Source: Lentzea waywayandensis (GTDB lineage Bacteria; Actinomycetota; Actinomycetes; Mycobacteriales; Pseudonocardiaceae). Taken from it: DNA of 64,000 nucleotides. The position numbers and the translations under genes are program-made. How positions within the stretch are numbered: position 1 is the stretch's first letter; the number at the start of each line of letters is the position of its first letter. Positions 21,945 through 28,968 of the stretch are shown here, piece after piece. The notes beneath the pieces were generated by a model, which ran no database searches, was not told the origin of the DNA, and worked only from the letters and a program-made list of their open reading frames with translations. Location: positions 496,001-560,000 of the forward strand of contig NZ_FOYL01000001.1 in the NCBI RefSeq assembly GCF_900115955.1, read 5' to 3'.

Positions 21945-22412
21945 GTGTCGATCGATCTTGATCAGTTGCGAACCGATTTCACGAACACCCCGCTCGACGA
22001 GGCCGACCGCGAGGACGCGCTGCACCTCCTGCTGCGCGAACGCCGCGATGACGACGCCGGTCTGCTGCGCCATCTCCTCGCCGAGGAGACCGCCGCGCAC
22101 CAGGAGGGCTGGGGCGTGCGCGAGACGTTGGTGCTCGCCGCGCTGCTGCTCGCCGAGTGCGGCCGTGAGGAGGACGTCTGGGCCCTGTGGGAGGCCAAGA
22201 ACGCCTCCTTCGACACGATGGCGGGCCTCGACGGCTTCCTGCTGTTCCCGGCGGGCATCGCGGGCACGACGGCGCACGTGATCGCGGGTGAGGAGCATCC
22301 CGAACGCGGCGACCTCATGACCTACATGAGCGAGTACCTCGAGTACGAGAAGCTGACCGACGAGGACATCCGCGAGCACATCGCCGGTCTGCGCTCCCAC
22401 TTCGCGCACTGA
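21945..22412 (+). CDS. conserved hypothetical protein, acidic helical
   Basis: 155 residues, start GTG 21945. Acidic (DEADREDAL, EEDVWALWEAKN, KLTDEDIREH) and largely alpha-helical, without signal or membrane segments. Blocks such as GVRETLVLAALLLAECGREEDVWALWEAK and TMAGLDGFLLFPAGIAGTTAHV look conserved, but I do not recognise a family. It is divergent from ggt and converges with priA, ending 4 bases before the priA stop. Confidence 0.6.
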   Translation: MSIDLDQLRTDFTNTPLDEADREDALHLLLRERRDDDAGLLRHLLAEETAAHQEGWGVRETLVLAALLLAECGREEDVWALWEAKNASFDTMAGLDGFLLFPAGIAGTTAHVIAGEEHPERGDLMTYMSEYLEYEKLTDEDIREHIAGLRSHFAH

Positions 22413-22416
22413 GCGC

Positions 22417-25137
22417 CTAGAGGACCTCCAGCGGGTCGAGCTTGATGCGCACCAGGTCCTGTTCCTTGCGCGCCGTCCGCACGGCCTGCGCCTCGGCCAG
22501 CACGGCGGCCAGCTGACGGCCTTCGCCGCGCGCGACCCGCACCAGGGCACGTTCCTTGGTCTCGTCGTCGCCCAGCGGCACCGGGCCGAGGATCTCGCCG
22601 GTGGGCGGCAGCCGGAGCTCGTCGAGCATGGCGTTGACCGCGTCCGGCGTGCCGTCGACGGTCGCCATCCGCACCGCAGGCGGGAAGCCCAGCTCGGTCC
22701 GCGCGGCGAGTTCGGTGGCGGCGTGCCACACCGGGTCCCAGCGAACGAGGGCCTGCACCGGGGTCAGGGACGAGTCCGCGATCACGACCACCCGCCCGTT
22801 GCCCGGCCGCACCAGGCCCGCGGCCGTCATCCACCGCCGAAGCGCCTCCTCGGAGGCGCGAAGGTCGGCCCTGCCCAGCAACGCCCACCCGTCGAGCAGC
22901 AGCACGGCGCCGTAGCCGCCCTCGGCCACGGGTTCGGCGCCCGGCGTCGCGACCACCAGGGAGGGTTTGCCGGGCACCTTGGTCAGCACCTCGTCCGCGC
23001 CGCTGGTCCGCACCGGAATCCCGGGAAACGCCCGCCCGAGCTCCTCCGCCGTGCGCCGAGCCCCGATGATCTGCCCGCGGAGCTTGCGCGACCCGCACGT
23101 GGGGCACCGGAACCCGGCCTCCGTCGCCGCGCACCACCGGCAGTACGCGGGCTTCGGCAGCCCGTGCTCAGTGCCTCCCGGCAACGCCAGCGGCCCCGCG
23201 CACCGGCGGCACCGGGCAGGACCCCGGCACTGCCCGCAGGCGAGCGACGGCACGTAACCACGGCGCGGCACCTGGATCAGCACCGGCGAGTCGGTGAGGG
23301 CGAACCGGGCCGCGTCGAACGCGATGGACGGAAGCCGAGCCGTACGAGCAGCAGGGTCCTTGACGTCCTGCCACTCGTTGTCGCCCACCGACACCACCCG
23401 CGGCGCCACGGACCTCAGCGTCTCGCGCGACGCCACGATCTCGTGCGCCCAGCCCGTCTCCACCAGCAACTGCGCCTCGGCCGTGCGGGCGAACCCACCG
23501 ATGAGCAGCGCGGCCCCGGTCATGTGCGCGCGCTGCACCAACACGTCACGCACGTTCGGATACGGCGAACGCTGCTCGACGTGCAGATCGTCACCGTCGT
23601 CCCACACGACCAACAGCCCAGGATCCTTGACCGGCGCGAACGCCGTGGCCCGCGTACCGACCACCACCCGCGCCACGCCACGGCGCACGGACAGCCAGCG
23701 CTTGTAGCGCTCCGACGGCCCAAGGTCGGCCGACAGCGTCACGACGCCCTCGATCAACGCGCCACACGCCTCGACGACCCTGGCGAGGTCGCGGTGGTCG
23801 GGAACGACGATGGCCACCCCACGCCCGGACGACGCAACGGCGGCAGCCGCCTCCGCGAGCCGGGCGGGCCAGTCCTCGGCGGGCAGCGCCTGCCAGACGG
23901 CGTGGGCGGGACGGCCCTCGTGCAGGGCCTCCAGGTACTTGGGGCCGCGGGGATAGCGCGCCCAGGCGTCGGCGGGGACGGGCGGCAGCTGCGAGCGCGC
24001 GGCTGCTGCCTCGGTCGGCGGGACGGCTTCGGCCGATGGGGCTGCTTCGGGCTGGTAGGCGGCTGCGGAACGCGGCCCCTCGGGCTGCGGCACGGTTTCG
24101 GCCGACGGGGCTGCTTCGGACTGGTAGGCGGCTGTGGGACGCGGCCCCTCGGGCTGCGGCACGGTTTCGGCCGACAGGGCTGCTTCGGACTGGTAGGCGG
24201 CTGCGGAACGCGGCCCTTCGGACTGCGGCACGGCGTCGGCCGACAGGGCTGCTTCGGACTGCTGGGCGGCTGTGGGACGCGGCCCTTCGGACTGCGACAC
24301 GGCGTCGGCCGACAGGGCTGCTTCGGACTGCTGGGCGGCTGTGGAACGCGACCCTTCGGACTGCGGGCCGGCTTCCGAACTCAGGACAGCTTCGGAACGG
24401 GGGACGGCTCGGACCGAAGAGGCGACTTCAGGATGCGAGGCGCCTTCGGCGGAACTCGGCTGCTCTGGCTGCGGGCCCGCGCCGGTGTGCGGAGCAGCCC
24501 CGGCCTGCGGAGCTCCGGTCTGCGGGATTCCGGCTTGTGGAGCTCCGGTCTGCGAAGCGGCCTCGGACGGAGAGGCGGCCTCAGGATGCGAGGCACCTTC
24601 GCCCTGCGGCACCTCGGCCTGTGCTGCCATCTCGGTCCGCGGCGCGGCTCCGGCCTGCGGCACGTCGGCCGACCGTTGCCCCACCCACTCGGGAAGCTGA
24701 GGCAGGGGCGGCGACTCCCCAGGCGCGGCGGCTTCCGCTCGGGCGTGCCGGGGTGGGATGGCCAGGCGCAGCACGTCGATCATGCCGCCCGCGTACCTGT
24801 CGGCGATGGCGCGGGCCAGGGTCGCGATCTCGGGGGCGAGCACCGGTTCTGGTGAGACGACCTTCTCGATGAAGGCCAGTTTCTTGCCGTACTCCGAGGT
24901 TTCCGCGCGCTCCAGCAGGTAGCCGTCGACGAGTTGGCCCGCGAACCTCACCCTGACTCGGCAGCCGGGGACGGCGGTTTCGTCCAGTTCGGACGGAACC
25001 GAGTAGTCGAAGGGGCGGTCCAGGTGGGCCAGCGGCACGTCCACTACGATCCGGGCGACCGGCAGCGACTCCGCGGGGACCCGCTCCCCTTTTCTCGCTC
25101 CGGTCTTCGCGTTCATGCCTCCTGGTGTATCAGACAC
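22417..25137 (-). CDS. priA: PriA-type primosomal protein N', helicase motifs degenerate, with a Ser/Glu/Pro/Gln repeat insertion
   Basis: 906 residues. The N-terminal 3'-end-binding domain is normal (VVDVPLAHLDRPFDYSVP ... GYLLER). Zinc-binding cysteines remain (CGQCRGPARCRRC, YCRWC, CPTC). The P-loop is absent (RPAHAVWQALPAEDW where GVTGSGKT is expected) and the DEEH box reads WDDGD, as in other actinobacterial PriA proteins, which are thought to lack helicase activity. Unusually, residues ~160-385 are a low-complexity insert with five-plus 23-residue repeats. Start: GTG 25137 (9 bases after the upstream stop); ATG 25116 is possible but AGGAGG is only one base away. Restarts replication forks. 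Confidence 0.9.
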   Translation of the reverse strand: MSDTPGGMNAKTGARKGERVPAESLPVARIVVDVPLAHLDRPFDYSVPSELDETAVPGCRVRVRFAGQLVDGYLLERAETSEYGKKLAFIEKVVSPEPVLAPEIATLARAIADRYAGGMIDVLRLAIPPRHARAEAAAPGESPPLPQLPEWVGQRSADVPQAGAAPRTEMAAQAEVPQGEGASHPEAASPSEAASQTGAPQAGIPQTGAPQAGAAPHTGAGPQPEQPSSAEGASHPEVASSVRAVPRSEAVLSSEAGPQSEGSRSTAAQQSEAALSADAVSQSEGPRPTAAQQSEAALSADAVPQSEGPRSAAAYQSEAALSAETVPQPEGPRPTAAYQSEAAPSAETVPQPEGPRSAAAYQPEAAPSAEAVPPTEAAAARSQLPPVPADAWARYPRGPKYLEALHEGRPAHAVWQALPAEDWPARLAEAAAAVASSGRGVAIVVPDHRDLARVVEACGALIEGVVTLSADLGPSERYKRWLSVRRGVARVVVGTRATAFAPVKDPGLLVVWDDGDDLHVEQRSPYPNVRDVLVQRAHMTGAALLIGGFARTAEAQLLVETGWAHEIVASRETLRSVAPRVVSVGDNEWQDVKDPAARTARLPSIAFDAARFALTDSPVLIQVPRRGYVPSLACGQCRGPARCRRCAGPLALPGGTEHGLPKPAYCRWCAATEAGFRCPTCGSRKLRGQIIGARRTAEELGRAFPGIPVRTSGADEVLTKVPGKPSLVVATPGAEPVAEGGYGAVLLLDGWALLGRADLRASEEALRRWMTAAGLVRPGNGRVVVIADSSLTPVQALVRWDPVWHAATELAARTELGFPPAVRMATVDGTPDAVNAMLDELRLPPTGEILGPVPLGDDETKERALVRVARGEGRQLAAVLAEAQAVRTARKEQDLVRIKLDPLEVL
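24055..24399 (-). repeat. 69-bp tandem repeat inside priA (five copies)
   Basis: Five successive units of 23 codons, of the type QSEAALSADAVPQSEGPRS plus four residues (priA residues 247-361), followed by a partial sixth copy to about 23998. Units differ at a few positions (S/P, D/E, Q/P, T/A) but keep length exactly 69 bp, so the reading frame is preserved. Upstream residues ~160-246 are of similar composition (AxPQAGxPQ) but only loosely periodic. This is a coding minisatellite, likely polymorphic between strains. Confidence 0.9.
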
Positions 25138-25146
25138 CCCCGACAG

Positions 25147-26352
25147 TCACGCGTTGCGCCTCACCAATCCGGTGAAGCCCGCCACGAACAGGGTCGCGAA
25201 CGCCCAGGCCAGGATCTGCAGCAGCCACGTGGCCGCGAGGACCACCTGGCCGGACGCCGCACCCGCGTCGACGGTGCAGCGAGTGGCGTCGACCTTGACC
25301 AGCGGCGTTGCCACGTTCAGGGCGTAGCCGACCTGTTCCACCGTCGAGCAGCGCACGGCGCCGGAGATCAACACCACCCCCACCGACACGGCGAGCACGC
25401 CGGCCAGCCACACGAGCGCGAGGCCGGGGCGGTAGCCGTGGCCTACCGTCACGCCTCGGATCAGGTGCCAGGCGCGGCCCCACCGCGAGAGCTGGCCGCG
25501 GCGGCGCAGATCACGTTGCTGGGCAACCCGGATCCGCCGCACGTCGCGTTCGTGGCCGGCGGCCTGATGGGCGGCGGCGAGCTGGGTCCACGGTTGCGTC
25601 GAGTAGCGGAGGGTGCGGGTCGCCAGGAACGAGAGCCATTCGTCCACAGTGGCGTCTCGTGGCAGGCCCTCGTAGGTCAGGCCTTCGAGTTGTGCCTTGC
25701 CCTCGACGCCGTCGAACGCCAGGAACAGCTCCTTGCCGACGCGCACGTGCCGCACGTCCAAAGCGACGTCGGGTGAGCTGAACCGGCCGTCTCGGAAGAT
25801 GAGCTGGCCGTCGACCCGTGTCCCGCGTAATCGCACCGACGCGTGGACGCCGCCGCCCGAGACGTCGCAGCCCTGGGACAGGAAGATCCCGTCGCCGACC
25901 CGCAGGTCGACCAGCACGAGCCCCGCCTCGAAACGCGCACCGGCGCACCTCAGCACGGCCGAGATCTGCGAACCGCTCAGCGTCACCGAACCCGCGGCGT
26001 GGAAACCGTCGTCCAGGTAGACGCTGCCGCCGATGCGCATGTGCAGCGCGTCGATCGACTCCGCGGCGCTCAGGCGGGCGCCGCTCAGGCTCAGGTTGTG
26101 GTCCACGGTCAGGCCCCGCGCGTGCACGGCGGGCGCGCTCAGGCCGCGCAGGTCCAGCTGCGAGAACTGCGCCCGGTCGAGCAGCACCGGCTGCTCGGTC
26201 GTGCAGTCGCGCAGCACCAACGGTTTCTTCGCCACGACGTCGGACAGGTCGAGCTGACCGGTGATCTGGGCCCCGACGAGCACGAACCCGCCCGGATCCA
26301 ACAAATCGTGCTCGATCATCCGCCGCCGGATCTCATCCCCCTTGATCTCCAC
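25147..26352 (-). CDS. beta-helical/pentapeptide-like membrane protein
   Basis: 401 residues. The first ~230 have a quasi-repeated pattern of short strands (GAQITGQLDLSDV, RAQFSQLDLRGLS, GLTVDHNLSLSGARLS, RIGGSVYLDDGF, GSQISAVLRCAGARFEAGLVL) like a pentapeptide or right-handed beta-helix. A basic helical linker (RDVRRIRVAQQRDLRRRGQ) leads to two C-terminal membrane spans (LALVWLAGVLAVSVGVVLISG, VLAATWLLQILAWAFATLFVAGF). It probably faces the cytoplasm with the beta-helix and anchors at the end. GTG start 26352. Function unknown; stop lies 9 bases before priA, so it may be co-transcribed. Confidence 0.7.
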   Translation of the reverse strand: MEIKGDEIRRRMIEHDLLDPGGFVLVGAQITGQLDLSDVVAKKPLVLRDCTTEQPVLLDRAQFSQLDLRGLSAPAVHARGLTVDHNLSLSGARLSAAESIDALHMRIGGSVYLDDGFHAAGSVTLSGSQISAVLRCAGARFEAGLVLVDLRVGDGIFLSQGCDVSGGGVHASVRLRGTRVDGQLIFRDGRFSSPDVALDVRHVRVGKELFLAFDGVEGKAQLEGLTYEGLPRDATVDEWLSFLATRTLRYSTQPWTQLAAAHQAAGHERDVRRIRVAQQRDLRRRGQLSRWGRAWHLIRGVTVGHGYRPGLALVWLAGVLAVSVGVVLISGAVRCSTVEQVGYALNVATPLVKVDATRCTVDAGAASGQVVLAATWLLQILAWAFATLFVAGFTGLVRRNA

Positions 26353-26362
26353 GGGAGCAACG

Positions 26363-28309
26363 TTATCCGGAGATCGACTCCTGGCCGTTCTCGATGTGAC
26401 CGCACAGACGGCGGCGGAACCGGGGCTCTTCCTCCACCGTCACCGTCAGGTCGTACCAGCCGGAGTTCATGATGGTCAGCCATGGGATGACGTGACGATG
26501 TCCTGGCCTCACGACGTAACGACGCCGCCCCAGCACGAACGTCAGCCGCGACGAACCGCTGTTCTCGAACGTCAACGTCAGCACACGGCTGTATCCGCGC
26601 ACCGACGACGAGACGCGCGCACGGTCAGAAGACGACCCAACGAACTCACGGCGGAAGCCGTTGGGGCCGAGCAGCACGAGGTCGTGATCACCCGCGACCT
26701 CGAGCGACGCCGACGACGAGACGTCGAAGTGCTGCGGCAGCGCGAACTGCCCCGAGTACGGGTACAGCGCGAAGTGCACGGACGCTGACCCGGAGTTCGA
26801 CATGTCCAGCGACGACCCGCGCAACGACGCGTCAGGCTGGTACGGCAGAGCGCGCGCTCGGCGGCGTCCAGGCTCCTGCTCCGGCATCTTCTGCTCGGAC
26901 GGAGGCGCGGGACGCCAGCGCGGCGTCGCGGGCGGCACGGCGGCGGGCTCGCCGACCTCGGGCCACGTGCGGCGCCGGTCGAAGTCGAACGTCGAGGTCA
27001 GGTCGCCGGCGACGGTCCGGCGCCACGCGGAGATCTCCTCCGACCGCACCCCGGTCCACTTCTCCAGGAACTGCGTCATCGACGTGTGGTCGAACACCTG
27101 CGAGTTCACGTAACCGCCGACGGACCACGGCGAGACGACGGTCATCGGCACGCGGGTACCCAGCCCCAACGGCCGGTCGCCCACGTACTCATCGGTCACG
27201 GACAACGGCGGGCGCGGCGGCGGCACGTGGTCGTAGAAGCCGTCGTTCTCGTCGTAGGTGATGAACAGGACCGTGGACTCCCACACCTCCTGGTTGGACG
27301 CCAGCGCGTCCAGCACCTGGTAGGTGATCGAGGCGGAGGCGGCGGGCGACGACGCGCCGGGGTGCTCCGAGTCCACAGAGGACGGAACCAGGTACGACAC
27401 GGCGGGCAACCGGCCGGCCGCGACGTCCACGCGGAACGTCTCCCCCAGCCCGCCGGGCTTCACCCGGTGCAGTCCCCTGTCGTACAGCGACTTCTCGGCC
27501 GCGGAGAGCTTCGAGAGGTCCAGCGAGCCGATCAGCGCGGGGTCGCCGGTCCCGTACAGCTTGTCCAGCGACTTGAACCCGGCGGGCAGCACCTTGCGCG
27601 CGATCTCCTTGAACCGCACGTAGAACTCCAGGTTGTTGTCCTGGAAGTTGTCCCACTCCTGGTACACCCGCCACGACTTCCCGGCCGCCTCAAGGCGTTC
27701 CGGGTACGTCTTCCACGTGTAGCCGGTGTGCGTGTCCTCGCTGTAGGCCGCGTTGCCGGTCGCGCGGCCACCGGACGGCTCGAAGCCGGTGTACCCGGAC
27801 ACCCAGTAGTTGCGGTTCGGCGAGGTCGAGGACGGCACCGAGCAGTGGTAGGCGTCGCACAGCGTGAACGTGTCCGCGAGCTCGTAGTGGAACGGGATGT
27901 CCTGGCGCGTGTAGAACGCCATCGTCGCCGCGGTCTTCGCGGGCACCCAGTTGTCGTTCCACCCGCCGCGCAACGCCGAGTGCCCACCGTTCCAGCTGTG
28001 GTCCAGGTCACCGATGTACTGGATGTCCCGCCCCGACGCCGCCTCACGCACCGGGAACGGCAGCACGCCCGACTGGTTGAACACGCCCTTCAGCGCGTTG
28101 CGGTCGGAGAACCCGCGCACGCCGCGGAGAGTCCCGTAGTAGTGGTCGAACGAACGGTTCTCCTGCATCAACAGCACGACGTGCTTGATCGCGCGCAGCC
28201 CTCCCCCACGGGGCTCACGGGCCAACGCGGCGTACACCGACGGTGGCAGCAGCGTGCCCGCACCAGCAGCAGCGACGGCAGCCATGAACCCACGACGAGA
28301 AAGCGACAT
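26363..28309 (-). CDS. secreted phospholipase C, phosphoesterase family (Tat signal)
   Basis: 648 residues from ATG 28309. The Tat motif SRRGFM followed by AAVAAAGAGTLL routes it for folded export. The catalytic domain carries the family hallmarks QENRSFDHYYGTLRGVRGFSD near the N-terminus, SVDSEHPG and ITYDENDGFYDHVPPP near position 360-390. The C-terminus has two Ig-like domains (about 480-645: SGSASVHFALYPYSG and YVVRPGHRHVIPWL). Members hydrolyse phosphatidylcholine or sphingomyelin, or act as acid phosphatases. An in-frame open stretch continues upstream to 28510 but would hide the Tat signal. Expression probably phosphate-regulated in relatives; no site was recognised here. Confidence 0.92.
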   Translation of the reverse strand: MSLSRRGFMAAVAAAGAGTLLPPSVYAALAREPRGGGLRAIKHVVLLMQENRSFDHYYGTLRGVRGFSDRNALKGVFNQSGVLPFPVREAASGRDIQYIGDLDHSWNGGHSALRGGWNDNWVPAKTAATMAFYTRQDIPFHYELADTFTLCDAYHCSVPSSTSPNRNYWVSGYTGFEPSGGRATGNAAYSEDTHTGYTWKTYPERLEAAGKSWRVYQEWDNFQDNNLEFYVRFKEIARKVLPAGFKSLDKLYGTGDPALIGSLDLSKLSAAEKSLYDRGLHRVKPGGLGETFRVDVAAGRLPAVSYLVPSSVDSEHPGASSPAASASITYQVLDALASNQEVWESTVLFITYDENDGFYDHVPPPRPPLSVTDEYVGDRPLGLGTRVPMTVVSPWSVGGYVNSQVFDHTSMTQFLEKWTGVRSEEISAWRRTVAGDLTSTFDFDRRRTWPEVGEPAAVPPATPRWRPAPPSEQKMPEQEPGRRRARALPYQPDASLRGSSLDMSNSGSASVHFALYPYSGQFALPQHFDVSSSASLEVAGDHDLVLLGPNGFRREFVGSSSDRARVSSSVRGYSRVLTLTFENSGSSRLTFVLGRRRYVVRPGHRHVIPWLTIMNSGWYDLTVTVEEEPRFRRRLCGHIENGQESISG

Positions 28310-28365
28310 GAACCGAGTTTGTAGTCCCGGAACGTGTCGTGGAACCAACCCTCGTATGAACAAAG

Positions 28366-28383
28366 GCCCTGGACGACCAGGGC
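28366..28383. other. short hairpin between divergent phospholipase and RTX genes
   Basis: GCCCTGG (28366-28372) and CCAGGGC (28377-28383) form a 7-bp stem with a 4-base loop in the 173-base gap between the phospholipase C and RTX genes. It lies 57 bases upstream of the phospholipase start; it could be a leader structure or an operator. Confidence 0.35.
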
Positions 28384-28482
28384 GTTCTTCACACATCACA
28401 GCCGGCGCGCTCCGGTTAGCGTTCGGGCAACGCCCGGTTGTGACCCTCTCCCCAGGCAAGACACAGAAGAGGGGAAACGACC

Positions 28483-28968
28483 ATGAGACTGCGCATTGCC
28501 GCCGCCGCACTCGCCATCGGGCTCTGCACCGCCGGTGTCGCCCAGGCCGACGAGGTACCGCCGGAGTTCCAGAACAGACCCACGCCCGCGGACTGCTACA
28601 ACGCCGTGCCCACGATCGTCGGCGCGGGGTTCATCGTCGGCGGGCCGGGACCGGACGTGATCGTCGGCAGCAACGGCCCGGACACCATCTTCGGGCTGGG
28701 CGACAACGACATCATCCTCGGGCTCGGTGCCGACGACACGATCTTCGGCGGCGAGGGCAACGACCTGGTCTGCGCCGGCTGGGGCCCTGACCAGGTCCAG
28801 GGTGGAGACGGCCACGACACCGTCTACGGCGAGGGCGGCGACGACGACATGCGCGGCGGCGACGGCATGGACCTGTTGTCCGGCGACCTGAACCTCGACC
28901 GCGGCGACGGCCAGCTCGGCTTCGACTTCTGCCCGCCGTCGACGGAGATCACCGTCAGCTGCGTGTGA
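28483..28968 (+). CDS. secreted RTX (hemolysin-type calcium-binding) repeat protein
   Basis: 161 residues. A signal peptide (MRLRIAAAALAIGLCTAGVAQA) precedes nonapeptide-type repeats GGPGPDVIVG, GSNGPDTIFG, GLGDNDIILG, GLGADDTIFG, GGEGNDLVCAG and GGDGHDTVYG, with Asp/Gly ligands for calcium in a parallel beta-roll. Single-domain, without a catalytic part, so probably a calcium-binding adhesin or structural protein. It overlaps the convergent SARP/MalT hybrid gene by 14 bases. Confidence 0.85.
   Translation: MRLRIAAAALAIGLCTAGVAQADEVPPEFQNRPTPADCYNAVPTIVGAGFIVGGPGPDVIVGSNGPDTIFGLGDNDIILGLGADDTIFGGEGNDLVCAGWGPDQVQGGDGHDTVYGEGGDDDMRGGDGMDLLSGDLNLDRGDGQLGFDFCPPSTEITVSCV

Noticed and set aside
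22723..24872. Repetitive plus-strand open frames opposite priA
   Set aside because: The 69-bp repeat is a multiple of three, so the other strand is open too; only the PriA frame joins conserved domains.
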